64,000 nt of DNA from Franconibacter helveticus LMG 23732 (GTDB taxonomy: Bacteria > Pseudomonadota > Gammaproteobacteria > Enterobacterales > Enterobacteriaceae). Each line of letters begins with the position of its first letter. Positions within the stretch are counted from its first letter, which is position 1. The stretch lies in the NCBI RefSeq assembly GCF_000463115.2, contig NZ_AWFX01000006.1:1-64000 (forward strand), in the 5' to 3' direction. Shown piece by piece: positions 16,342 through 23,787 of this stretch. A program made the position numbers and the translations under genes. The notes under the pieces were generated by a model, which saw only the letters and a list, made by a program, of their open reading frames with translations, was not told the DNA's origin and did not search any database.

Positions 16342-17931
16342 TTATTCGGCGCGTTTCACACTCTCCCAGCTAAGTCCGAAACGCGCCAGGTATTTGCGCA
16401 AGCGATCGGCATCGTTAGGGTTTGTCTTTTTTTGCCGCGAGACGGCGAAAAGCTCCCGTCCCGCTTGCGAAAGCGAGTCGCAGCGGCGACAGACGGCAAT
16501 CACCGCCGCCAGCTGGTCCTGGTCGAAGAGATCAAGGGTCGCCGGGTCGAGGGGAAGATCAACACCGCCGGGCGTAGCGCGCCAGTTTTGCTGCAACCGC
16601 TGCACTTCTTCCGCCACCACCGCTTGCGTAATGCGTCCCTGGTCCGCCAGCGTCGCCATGCGCGCTACCGACGCGCCCAGTTCGCGGAAGTTGCCCGGCC
16701 AGCGCGCCTGGGGCGAGCAGGCAAAGTCGAGGTATTGCTCGCGGGCGGGTTTATCGAAGCGGATTAGCGATTGCTGTTCGGCGCAGAAGCGCTGCAATTC
16801 ATATTCCACATTCGGCGCGATATCTTCGCGCCGCGCGGCAAGGCCCGGCAGCGCAAAAGCCCACATGTTGATACGGGCATAAAGATCTTCGCGAAAGCGC
16901 CCTTCGGCAACCCATTTCGTCATATCGCGATGCGTCCCGGCGATAAGCTGAAAATCGCTGCGAACCTCTTTATCGGAACCAAATGGCAGGAAAGTTTTTT
17001 CTTCTATGGCCTTCAGCAGCATCGCCTGCTCATCAAGGCCCAGTTCGGCTATCTCATCCAGAAACAGCACGCCGCCGTCCGCTTCACGCAACAAGCCTGC
17101 CCGCGCCTGCTGCGCGCCGGTAAAGGCGCCTTTGACGTGGCCGAACAGGGTAGACATGGCGTTGTCGCCGCGCAGCGTGGCGCAGTTCACCGCCACCAGC
17201 CGTCCTTGCACCAGGTGGCGCGCCTGGCGCAGCTGGAAGATACGCTTTGCCAGAAACGACTTGCCTGCGCCGGTGGGGCCGGTAAGCAGAATGGGGGCGG
17301 TGGAGCGCAGCGCCACGCGCTCTATCTGGTCAATAAGGCGGTTAAAGGTTGCATTGCGGGTGTCGATGCCTGATTTCAGAAACGAGACCGACTGCTGCTG
17401 TTCGCGCTGAAAGCGGCTGGTGAGCGTGGCGTAGCGGCTCAAATCCAGATCGATAACCGAACTGGTGCCCGCCGCTTTTTCGGCATCCGTCGCCTCGCCC
17501 CGGGCCGGGCTGGTTTGCAACAGGCTGGCAGGCAAGTAGCGCGCTTCGGTCAGCAGGAACCAGCAGATCTGCGCCACATGCGTGCCGGTAGTGATGTGCA
17601 CCAGATACTCTTCATTTTCAGTATCAAAAGCGTAGTGCGTAGCGAAGTCGAGAAAGGCGGCATACACCTCTTCGAAGTCCCACGGGTCGAGAATAGTGAT
17701 GGGGTGACAGCGCACGTCCGTTTGCGGCGAAACCACAGCGATATCCTCGCTAAGCTGTTCCGCCATGCCCTTATCGCGCGGCTGATGCAGCAATTCCAGC
17801 CGGTCGACAGTAAACCCCGGCTGCTGGCAAAGGCCGACGGTAGGCCGCCACTTTTTCCAGCGGTTCTCCCGCTTGCCGCGTTTATCCAGCACCGTGCCCA
17901 GCACGCCAATCACCACCCGCCGCTTTTGCAT
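16342..17931 (-). CDS. rtcR: Sigma54-dependent activator RtcR of the RNA repair operon
   Basis: RtcR is an enhancer-binding ATPase that opens sigma54 promoters of rtc RNA-repair genes; in Salmonella it responds to damaged tRNA ends. The 529-residue protein has an N-terminal CARF-like sensor (about 1-180, with TILDPWDFEEVYAAFLDF and VHITTGTHVAQICWFLL), a central AAA+ domain with Walker A GPTGAGKS (near 217), the sigma54-contact loop GAFTGA (near 268), Walker B GGVLFLDEIAEL, and a C-terminal DNA-binding region with AGRELFAVSRQKKTNPND. All key residues are present, so it should be functional. It is divergent from a sigma54 promoter and the slipin-rtcB-rlaP genes, its evident target. Confidence 0.95.
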   Translation of the reverse strand: MQKRRVVIGVLGTVLDKRGKRENRWKKWRPTVGLCQQPGFTVDRLELLHQPRDKGMAEQLSEDIAVVSPQTDVRCHPITILDPWDFEEVYAAFLDFATHYAFDTENEEYLVHITTGTHVAQICWFLLTEARYLPASLLQTSPARGEATDAEKAAGTSSVIDLDLSRYATLTSRFQREQQQSVSFLKSGIDTRNATFNRLIDQIERVALRSTAPILLTGPTGAGKSFLAKRIFQLRQARHLVQGRLVAVNCATLRGDNAMSTLFGHVKGAFTGAQQARAGLLREADGGVLFLDEIAELGLDEQAMLLKAIEEKTFLPFGSDKEVRSDFQLIAGTHRDMTKWVAEGRFREDLYARINMWAFALPGLAARREDIAPNVEYELQRFCAEQQSLIRFDKPAREQYLDFACSPQARWPGNFRELGASVARMATLADQGRITQAVVAEEVQRLQQNWRATPGGVDLPLDPATLDLFDQDQLAAVIAVCRRCDSLSQAGRELFAVSRQKKTNPNDADRLRKYLARFGLSWESVKRAE

Positions 17932-18065
17932 GTTTATCCTGAAAAATAAAAGCCGATATTTAAATATAAATTACCAGCTTACTGGTGCCTGTTCACGTGT
18001 AACGATTTATTTTTTTAACCATTAAAAATCAATGCGTTAATTTTTTATTTCTGCCTTATCCGAAA

Positions 18066-18082
18066 CTGGCACGCTTCTGGCA
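18066..18082 (+). promoter_or_regulatory. Sigma54 promoter of the RNA repair operon
   Basis: CTGGCACGCTTCTGGCA carries the -24 GG (TGGCAC, positions 18067-18072) and -12 GC (TGGCA, 18078-18082) elements at the exact spacing of the consensus TGGCACN5TTGCA. Transcription would begin near 18093. The RtcR gene is divergent, and the AT-rich stretch 17940-18060 between them is where its binding sites are expected. Confidence 0.85.
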
Positions 18083-18092
18083 ATAACTATGA

Positions 18093-18240
18093 TGTCAGCA
18101 CGCTGGGCTCGCAGAAGGTATCGCCTTCGCCGGCGCACCGGGAACGGTAAAACGTTATCCAGGGGGCGTTCCGCCAGTGGAAAGACATTTTGCGAAAAGT
18201 CGGTTTTATCAGGTTCGAATCCTGAATTCGCCACCTCTTC
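18093..18240 (+). ncRNA. tRNA-like RNA element in the RNA repair operon leader
   Basis: The first 320 transcribed bases before the slipin gene do not look like a plain leader. Bases 18209-18225 form a canonical tRNA T-arm: five paired bases TCAGG/CCTGA closing the loop TTCGAAT. The next seven bases ATTCGCC, an A and CC imitate an acceptor 3' strand and discriminator, though the encoded triplet is ACC then T, not ACCA. Upstream, GGCG (18168-18171) can pair with CGCC (18229-18232), AGTGGAAAG resembles a D-loop, and GAC.TTTT/AAAAGTC forms a hairpin in place of the anticodon arm. GAAGG/CCTTC and GGAACG/CGTTCC add two more hairpins nearer the 5' end. It is not a complete tRNA gene. The Salmonella rtc operon carries Y RNAs (YrlA/YrlB) that mimic tRNA; this may be a counterpart. 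Boundaries are approximate. Confidence 0.6.
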
Positions 18241-18412
18241 TCCAGAGAGCTATGAAAGCAGTGCCCGGTGGTCAGGTTGTTTATGGCCGCCCCGAACTGG
18301 CGCCGGTAACGACGCCGGGTCGCAGGCAAAACGCGCAGGCAGCGACGGCGTGTTTCCCTGCGGCTCCGCATCCGCATCCGCGCCAGTAAGTGAAAAAAAC
18401 AGGGAGATAAAA

Positions 18413-19558
18413 ATGAATAACAAAATCACTATTCGAAAAGGCCAGTTAGGTTTACTGGCGAAACAGGGCGATTTTTACCAGGTGCTGGAAGCAGGCGAGC
18501 ATCGTCTGCCCTGGTTCGCCCGTCCGGACGTCACGCTGGTGGCGTTGAACGGCGACGACGTGGCGCCGGATCTTAGCGACTATTTGCGCCGCTTTAAGCC
18601 GGAGTGGGTGGAGAAATATGCGCTGGCGGTAGATACCGCTGAGCAGGAAACCGCCGCGCTTTATCGCAATGGCGTACTGCTTGAAATTATCCCGCCTGGC
18701 GCGCGCCGTCTGTTCTGGCGCGATGGCGACAGCCTGCACGTCAAGCGTATGGATACCCGGGATGTTCATCTCCCTGGCGACGTAATGAATGCCGTATTGC
18801 AGCCGCGCGGACGCAACGAGGCGGTGAAAGGCCGTGAGGCGATCCTGACGGTGCAGGTGCCGGCCTGGCACGTCGGCGTGCTGAAAATCGACGGTGAAAC
18901 CCAGGCGCTTCTGCCGCCCGGCTTGAGCGCATACTGGAAAATCAACCATCTGGTGGAAGCGGAAGTGGTGGATACGCGTTTGCAGGCGATGGAAGTCTCC
19001 GGCCAGGAGATCCTCACCAAAGATAAAGTAAACCTGCGCATTAACCTTGGCGCAAACTGGCGCTATCACGACGTATTGCAGGCATACAGCCAGCTGGCGA
19101 AGCCGCTGGAGCATTTGTATCGCGAATTGCAGTTTGCGCTGCGTGAAGCGGTAGGCACCCGCACCCTTGATGAGCTGCTGGAGAACAAGCAGGTAATCGA
19201 CGACGTGGTGAGCGGGCAGGTAGTGGCGCGCATGGCGCCGTTCGGCATCGAAGTGGCGTCGACAGGCGTGAAAGACATTGTGTTGCCAGGCGATATGAAA
19301 ACCATTCTGTCGCGGCTGGTGGAGGCGGAGAAATCCGCGCAGGCCAACGTTATCCGACGCCGTGAAGAGACGGCGGCGACGCGCTCCCTGCTGAATACGG
19401 CCAAAGTGATGGAGAACAACCCGGTGGCGCTGCGCTTAAAAGAGCTGGAAACGCTCGAAAGAGTGGCGGAGCGCATCGATAAAATCTCGGTATTCGGCGG
19501 TCTGGACCAGGTATTGCACGGCCTTGTAAACATTAAAGGAAATTCAAATGCAGCATAA
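18413..19558 (+). CDS. Slipin / SPFH-band 7 protein of the RNA repair operon
   Basis: The 381-residue protein contains an SPFH (band 7) domain at about residues 140-320, recognised from ILTVQVPAWHVGVLKIDGET, LTKDKVNLRINLGANWRYHD and FGIEVASTGVKDIVLPGDMK, followed by a coiled-coil rich tail (RLVEAEKSAQANVIRRREET). Usual slipins have an N-terminal membrane hairpin; this one has none that I can see, so it may be soluble or attached to membrane through partners. Similar proteins are known next to RtcB in other rtc operons, where they may scaffold repair at membranes; that role is not proven. The start at ATG 18413 follows CAGGGAGAT. Its 3' end overlaps rtcB by 11 bases. The frame is open upstream to 18089, but that ATG precedes the predicted transcription start. 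Confidence 0.85.
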   Translation: MNNKITIRKGQLGLLAKQGDFYQVLEAGEHRLPWFARPDVTLVALNGDDVAPDLSDYLRRFKPEWVEKYALAVDTAEQETAALYRNGVLLEIIPPGARRLFWRDGDSLHVKRMDTRDVHLPGDVMNAVLQPRGRNEAVKGREAILTVQVPAWHVGVLKIDGETQALLPPGLSAYWKINHLVEAEVVDTRLQAMEVSGQEILTKDKVNLRINLGANWRYHDVLQAYSQLAKPLEHLYRELQFALREAVGTRTLDELLENKQVIDDVVSGQVVARMAPFGIEVASTGVKDIVLPGDMKTILSRLVEAEKSAQANVIRRREETAATRSLLNTAKVMENNPVALRLKELETLERVAERIDKISVFGGLDQVLHGLVNIKGNSNAA

Positions 19559-20774
19559 CGATTACCAACTGCTGGCGCGTGAAAACGGCGCGCCGGTAAA
19601 AATGTGGACCAACGGCGTGCCGGTAGAAGCGGAAGCGCGCGAACAACTGCTGAAAACCGCGAAGATGCCTTTTATCTTCAGTCACCTGGCGGTCATGCCC
19701 GATGTGCATCTCGGGAAAGGGTCGACCATCGGCAGCGTTATCCCAACCAAAGGGGCTATTATTCCCGCAGCGGTAGGGGTGGATATCGGCTGTGGGATGA
19801 TTGCGGTGCGCACTTCGCTGACGGCGGGCGATCTGCCGGATAACCTCAGCGGGCTGCGCAGCGCCATTGAGCGCGCCGTGCCTCACGGGCGCACCAGCGC
19901 ACGCGGCCAGCGCGATAAAGGCGCGTGGAACCGCGCGCCGCAGGAAGTCGATACGCACTGGGCGCACCTTGCGCCGCGCTTTAAGCGCATCACCGATAAA
20001 TATCCGCAGCTGCTGAAAACCAATAACTATCAGCATCTGGGAACGCTCGGGACCGGCAACCACTTTATTGAAGTTTGCCTGGACGAGCAGCAGCGGGTGT
20101 GGGTGATGCTGCACAGCGGTTCACGCGGCGTGGGTAACGCCATCGGCACGCATTTTATTGCGCTGGCCCAGAAAGACATGCAGCGCCATATCGCGAATCT
20201 GCCGGACCGCGACCTTGCCTATTTTGAAGAGGGAAGCAAGCACTACGCGGATTACATCGAGGCTGTCGAATGGGCGCAGGATTTCGCACGCCATAACCGC
20301 GAAGTGATGATGTCCCGCGTGCTGGCGGCGCTGTCGCAGGTGATAAACAAGCCGTTCATGACGCAGCAGGAGGCGGTTAACTGCCACCATAACTATGTGC
20401 AGAAAGAGCGTCACTTCGGTGAAGATGTGCTGGTAACGCGCAAAGGGGCCGTTTCCGCGCAGAAAGGGCAGATGGGGATCATTCCAGGCTCGATGGGCGC
20501 GAAAAGCTTTATCGTCCGTGGTCTCGGCAACGAAGAGAGCTTCTGCTCCTGTAGCCACGGCGCCGGGCGCACCATGAGCCGAACGGCGGCGAAAAAGCGC
20601 TTTACCGTGGAAGACCAGATCCGCGCCACGGCGCACGTAGAGTGCCGTAAAGACAGCGATGTTATCGACGAAATCCCGATGGCGTATAAAGATATCGACG
20701 CGGTGATGGCCGCCCAGTCGTCACTGGTGGAGATAGTGCATACGCTGCGCCAGGTGGTTTGCGTAAAAGGATAA
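19548..20774 (+). CDS. rtcB: RNA-splicing ligase RtcB
   Basis: RtcB joins a 2',3'-cyclic phosphate or 3'-phosphate RNA end to a 5'-OH end, using GTP and manganese, and reseals tRNAs or rRNA cut by ribotoxins. The 408-residue protein equals E. coli RtcB. Visible hallmarks are the metal-binding cysteine in VGVDIGCGMIAVRT (near residue 80), GTGNHFIEV (near 168), HSGSRGVGN (near 186) and the guanylylated histidine in CSHGAGRTMSR (near 339). The start overlaps the slipin stop codon by 11 bases, implying translational coupling. No rtcA (RNA 3'-phosphate cyclase) follows, unlike E. coli; an RlaP-type protein follows instead, four bases later. Confidence 0.97.
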   Translation: MQHNDYQLLARENGAPVKMWTNGVPVEAEAREQLLKTAKMPFIFSHLAVMPDVHLGKGSTIGSVIPTKGAIIPAAVGVDIGCGMIAVRTSLTAGDLPDNLSGLRSAIERAVPHGRTSARGQRDKGAWNRAPQEVDTHWAHLAPRFKRITDKYPQLLKTNNYQHLGTLGTGNHFIEVCLDEQQRVWVMLHSGSRGVGNAIGTHFIALAQKDMQRHIANLPDRDLAYFEEGSKHYADYIEAVEWAQDFARHNREVMMSRVLAALSQVINKPFMTQQEAVNCHHNYVQKERHFGEDVLVTRKGAVSAQKGQMGIIPGSMGAKSFIVRGLGNEESFCSCSHGAGRTMSRTAAKKRFTVEDQIRATAHVECRKDSDVIDEIPMAYKDIDAVMAAQSSLVEIVHTLRQVVCVKG

Positions 20775-20778
20775 GAAA

Positions 20779-21564
20779 ATGGAACACAACGGCGTGAGTA
20801 CCGCCATGCGCGAACGCGTTCGGCAGGTTTTGAAAGAAGTGGAACAGCAATATGGCGTAAAGGTGCTTTACGCCTGCGAATCAGGCAGCCGGGGCTGGGG
20901 CTTCGCCTCGCCGGACAGCGACTACGACGTGCGTTTTCTCTATGTTCACCCGCCGGAGTGGTATTTGCGGGTCGACGCGCCGCGCGATGTTATTGAGTTG
21001 CCGATAGACGACACGCTGGATGTCTGCGGCTGGGAGTGGCGGAAAGCGCTGGGGCTGCTCAAACGCGCCAACCCGACGCTTATCGAGTGGCTTGATTCGC
21101 CCATCGTCTACCAACAGGATGAAACCTCCATCGGCGCGCTGCGCGAACAGGTGCCGCTGTGGTTCTCCGCCGACCGGGCGCGCTGGCATTACTATTCCAT
21201 GGCGCGTAAAAACTTTCGCGGCTACTTACAGGGCGAACAGGTGCGGCTGAAGAAATACTTCTATGTGCTGCGCCCGCTGCTGGCGGTTCGCTGGATTGAG
21301 GCAGGAAAGGGCGCGCCGCCGATGCGGTTTGCCGACCTGCTGGACGTGACGGTGGATGACCCGCTGCTGCGCCGGGAAATAGACGAATTGCTGGCGAGGA
21401 AACAGCGTGCGGGCGAGGCGGAATATGGCTTGCCGATGCCCCGCCTGCACGCTTTTATCGCCGCAGAGCTGGCGCGTGGAGAGACGCCTTCAGAACTGCC
21501 GCAAAGCGAGCGTGCGCAAGCGGGCATATTAGACAGACTGCTTTATCAAACGGTAATGGCCTGA
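20779..21564 (+). CDS. rlaP: RlaP-type nucleotidyltransferase (RtcB-associated)
   Basis: The 261-residue protein has the polymerase beta-type nucleotidyltransferase core: CESGSRGWGFASPDSDYDVR near residues 34-53 contains the GS turn and the paired aspartates that bind metal, with a third acidic position expected in the strand near DVIELPIDD. It fits the RlaP family (RNA repair ligase-associated, formerly DUF2104-like YcgL group), whose genes lie beside rtcB in many bacteria. It may add nucleotides to RNA ends before or after ligation; the exact reaction is not established. It starts four bases after the rtcB stop and ends at a strong terminator, so it closes the operon. The family assignment is by motif and context; the symbol follows the family name. 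Confidence 0.78.
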   Translation: MEHNGVSTAMRERVRQVLKEVEQQYGVKVLYACESGSRGWGFASPDSDYDVRFLYVHPPEWYLRVDAPRDVIELPIDDTLDVCGWEWRKALGLLKRANPTLIEWLDSPIVYQQDETSIGALREQVPLWFSADRARWHYYSMARKNFRGYLQGEQVRLKKYFYVLRPLLAVRWIEAGKGAPPMRFADLLDVTVDDPLLRREIDELLARKQRAGEAEYGLPMPRLHAFIAAELARGETPSELPQSERAQAGILDRLLYQTVMA

Positions 21565-21584
21565 CGCTGTCAGGCCATTTTTTT
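21556..21584 (+). terminator. Terminator of the RNA repair operon
   Basis: ATGGCCTGAC pairs with GTCAGGCCAT around GCT, followed by seven T. The hairpin includes the rlaP stop codon and abuts the stop codon of convergent lysC. Confidence 0.93.
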
Positions 21585-21585
21585 A

Positions 21586-22938
21586 TCATTCGAACAGGTT
21601 GTGATGCAGCTTCTGGACGACTTGTTCCGCTTCAGCGCCCGGCACCAGGAAACAGAGGTTATGGCTGGAGGCGCCGTAGCAAATCATGCGAATGTTGAAC
21701 GGCTCCAGCACGCCAAACACCTCTTTGCCCACGCCGCAGGCTTTGGAGAGGTTGTTGCCTATCAGCGCCACCAGCGCCAGGTTCTCTTCCACTTCCACAC
21801 GGCAGAGCGAAGAAAGCTCCGTCAGCAACGCCTGCGTCAGCAGCGTATCGCCGGTTGAGGTGGAGCCGGTGGTATCCAGCGTCAGCGCCACGCTCACTTC
21901 CGACGTGGTAATGAGATCAACGGAAATATTGTGGCGCGCCAGGATGCTGAACACCTCGGCGAGAAAACCGCGTGAGTGCAGCATGTTCAGGCTGTGCAGC
22001 GTCAGCAGCGTTTGCTTGCGGCGCAGCGCCAGCGCGCGGAACAGCGGCGGGTTGGCGGTTTCGTTACACACTAGCGTGCCGCCCGCTTTCGGATCTTTGC
22101 TGGAGCCGACAAATACCGGAATATCGCTGCGCACGGCGGGCAGCAGCGTGGCCGGGTGCAACACTTTCGCGCCGAAGGTCGCCATCTCGGCCGCTTCTTC
22201 AAAGGCGATTTCATCAATGCGCTTCGCCGCAGGCACTACGCGCGGGTCGGTGGTGTAAATGCCCGGCACGTCGGTCCAGATATCGACGCGGCTCGCCTGT
22301 AGCGCTTCGCCAAGCAGCGCCGCGGTGTAGTCGCTGCCGCCGCGGCCAAGGGTGGTGGTGCGCCCTTTCGCTTCGCTGCCGATAAAGCCCTGGGTGATGA
22401 TAAGCCCTTCAGCCAGACGCGGTTTAAGCTGTAAAGCCGCAAGCTCTGACAGCGCCGCCACGTCCGGCTCGGCGCGGCCGAAGCGGTCGCTGGTGCGCAT
22501 CACTTTACGCACGTCGAACCACTGCGCTTCTGTGTTGCGCTCGCGCAGGATCTCAACAAACAGCAGCGTGGACATCAGCTCGCCGTGGCTGACCAGTTCG
22601 TCGGTTAAGGCATGGGAGGTGGCGAGCGACGCGGCCTCAGAAAGCGTGGCGATGTTTTCCAGCAGGCGGTCAATCTCTTCGCGGATAACCGTCGCGTTTT
22701 GCAGGCGATCGACAATGTCGTACTGAATTTTGCGGATGGCGTCGAGCTTTACGAAGCGCTCGGTCGCTTCCAGCCCTTCGGCCAGCGCCACCAACAGGTT
22801 GGTAACGCCTGCGGAAGCGGAAAGCACCACCAGGCGCACGGCGGCGTCGGAAAGCACCACGTCGGCGCTGCGGTTCATGGCGTCGAAATCGGCCACGCTG
22901 GTGCCGCCAAATTTAGCGACCACTAAAGAATCTGTCAT
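21586..22938 (-). CDS. lysC: Lysine-sensitive aspartokinase III
   Basis: LysC phosphorylates aspartate, the entry step to lysine, threonine, methionine and diaminopimelate. The 450-residue protein starts with the kinase signature VVAKFGGTSVADFDAMN, has the substrate loop TTTLGRGGSDYTAALLGEAL near residue 198, and ends with two ACT domains (from about residue 310, including LITTSEVSVALTLD) that bind lysine for feedback inhibition. The catalytic and ACT regions appear intact. It is controlled by a lysine riboswitch whose sequence is clear just upstream, and its leader has been lengthened by two ERIC repeats. Its stop codon is next to the terminator of the converging RNA repair operon. Confidence 0.97.
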   Translation of the reverse strand: MTDSLVVAKFGGTSVADFDAMNRSADVVLSDAAVRLVVLSASAGVTNLLVALAEGLEATERFVKLDAIRKIQYDIVDRLQNATVIREEIDRLLENIATLSEAASLATSHALTDELVSHGELMSTLLFVEILRERNTEAQWFDVRKVMRTSDRFGRAEPDVAALSELAALQLKPRLAEGLIITQGFIGSEAKGRTTTLGRGGSDYTAALLGEALQASRVDIWTDVPGIYTTDPRVVPAAKRIDEIAFEEAAEMATFGAKVLHPATLLPAVRSDIPVFVGSSKDPKAGGTLVCNETANPPLFRALALRRKQTLLTLHSLNMLHSRGFLAEVFSILARHNISVDLITTSEVSVALTLDTTGSTSTGDTLLTQALLTELSSLCRVEVEENLALVALIGNNLSKACGVGKEVFGVLEPFNIRMICYGASSHNLCFLVPGAEAEQVVQKLHHNLFE

Positions 22939-23094
22939 AACAACCTCGTGTCAGGGGGCCATAGCGTATGGCGTATAAAGTATTCAGCCCTGGAACAAGG
23001 AGAGAGCGGTAAGGGGGCGGACGCAGGCGGGAAAACCACAACCACATACACCCAGAAGCGCTCCACCTTGCGAAACGTTCGACTGCGGACGTTT

Positions 23095-23250
23095 CGGGTG
23101 ACAACCCAGAGGATTCAGCCCCTGTAGCCGATAGCGAACGTTGCCAGACGCCACGCTACCTCGGCGTCGCTCCCCCTCTCGTGCCGTCTGCGGATGGGCT
23201 CCTCAGACACGGTACCTGGGCGACGCGCCTCTTCTGGCGATACTCTGCGC
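23095..23250 (-). promoter_or_regulatory. Lysine riboswitch (L box) of lysC
   Basis: Read on the minus strand, the conserved L-box blocks appear in order: CCAGAAGAGGCGCG, GAGGAGCC, GGGGGAGC, CGCCGAGGT, CGGCTACAGGGGCTGAATCC and GGGTTGTCACC. They match the E. coli lysC aptamer nearly base for base in these blocks. Downstream, 23071-23098 forms a long hairpin (CGAAACGT pairs with ACGTTTCG) that probably belongs to the expression platform. Lysine binding would lower lysC translation and mRNA stability. Confidence 0.93.
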
Positions 23251-23366
23251 CTTTCGTCCTGCCGCGGCGTTGGCTTTCCTCGCTCACCCCAGTCACATAC
23301 TTTTGTATGCTCCCGGGGATTCGCTGCGTCGCCGTCTTGCGGCAAAACGAAATGCTGGAGTATCAG
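23239..23366. repeat. ERIC repeat, copy A
   Basis: The core CGCTCACCCCAGTCACATAC and the following TGCTCC.GGGGATTC match the two classical ERIC primer blocks. The unit runs from GATACTC to TATCAG, 128 bases, close to the standard 127-base ERIC. Copy A touches the 5' edge of the lysine riboswitch. The short open frames across it are not genes. Confidence 0.88.
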
Positions 23367-23493
23367 GATACTCTTCGCTTTTTCCTGCCGCGGCGTTGGC
23401 TTTCCTCGCTCACCCCAGTCACATACTTTTGTATGCTCCTGGGGATTCGCTGCGTCGCCGTCTTGCGGCAAAACGAAATGCTGGAGTATCAGG
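23367..23493. repeat. ERIC repeat, copy B
   Basis: This second copy follows directly on copy A in the same orientation with a period of 126-128 bases. Over 111 bases (23383-23493 versus 23257-23367) I see a single difference, C to T in the GGGGATTC arm. Such similarity suggests a recent tandem duplication. Confidence 0.88.
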
Positions 23494-23575
23494 TTTGTTC
23501 AGTGGGCACAGCGTGACACCGAAACAACCTAAAACTTACCGGCCGATGACACGCATCGCGCCGGGACTTATTCAT

Positions 23576-23604
23576 AAATAAAGGGTTGGCGGGGTTATTG
23601 TCAA
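23576..23604 (-). promoter_or_regulatory. Probable lysC promoter beyond the ERIC repeats
   Basis: On the minus strand a perfect -35 TTGACA (23599-23604) is followed after 17 bases by TTATTT (23576-23581). It is the best promoter-like sequence between lysC and pgi on that strand. If used, the lysC leader is about 630 bases long and includes both ERIC copies. The remainder of 23605-23787 is the pgi leader, with a TATACT at 23666-23671 as a possible -10 for pgi. Confidence 0.5.
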
Positions 23605-23787
23605 CGATACGGTCATGGGGATTTTTCATGTTGCGCCGCCTGCCAGGAAAATAACTTATAACGGCTATACTTTCGTCTTAGCCGGCACGGCGGCGCCTGG
23701 CCGCGTCATGATAAAAATCATCACAATTCCAGCCACAAGCGCTACAATCGACCGCAGTTTCAATTCTCAAATCACAAGAGTATTGCT

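Noticed and set aside
18160..18236. A complete tRNA gene in the rtc leader
   Set aside because: Only the T-arm is canonical. The acceptor stem has four certain pairs, no D-stem forms, the anticodon arm is replaced by a short-loop hairpin, and the encoded 3' end is ACC followed by T.
23141..23581. Several open frames of 110-146 codons over the ERIC repeats
   Set aside because: They arise because the repeat lacks stops in some frames; the repeated protein segments are the repeat itself, and part lies over the riboswitch.
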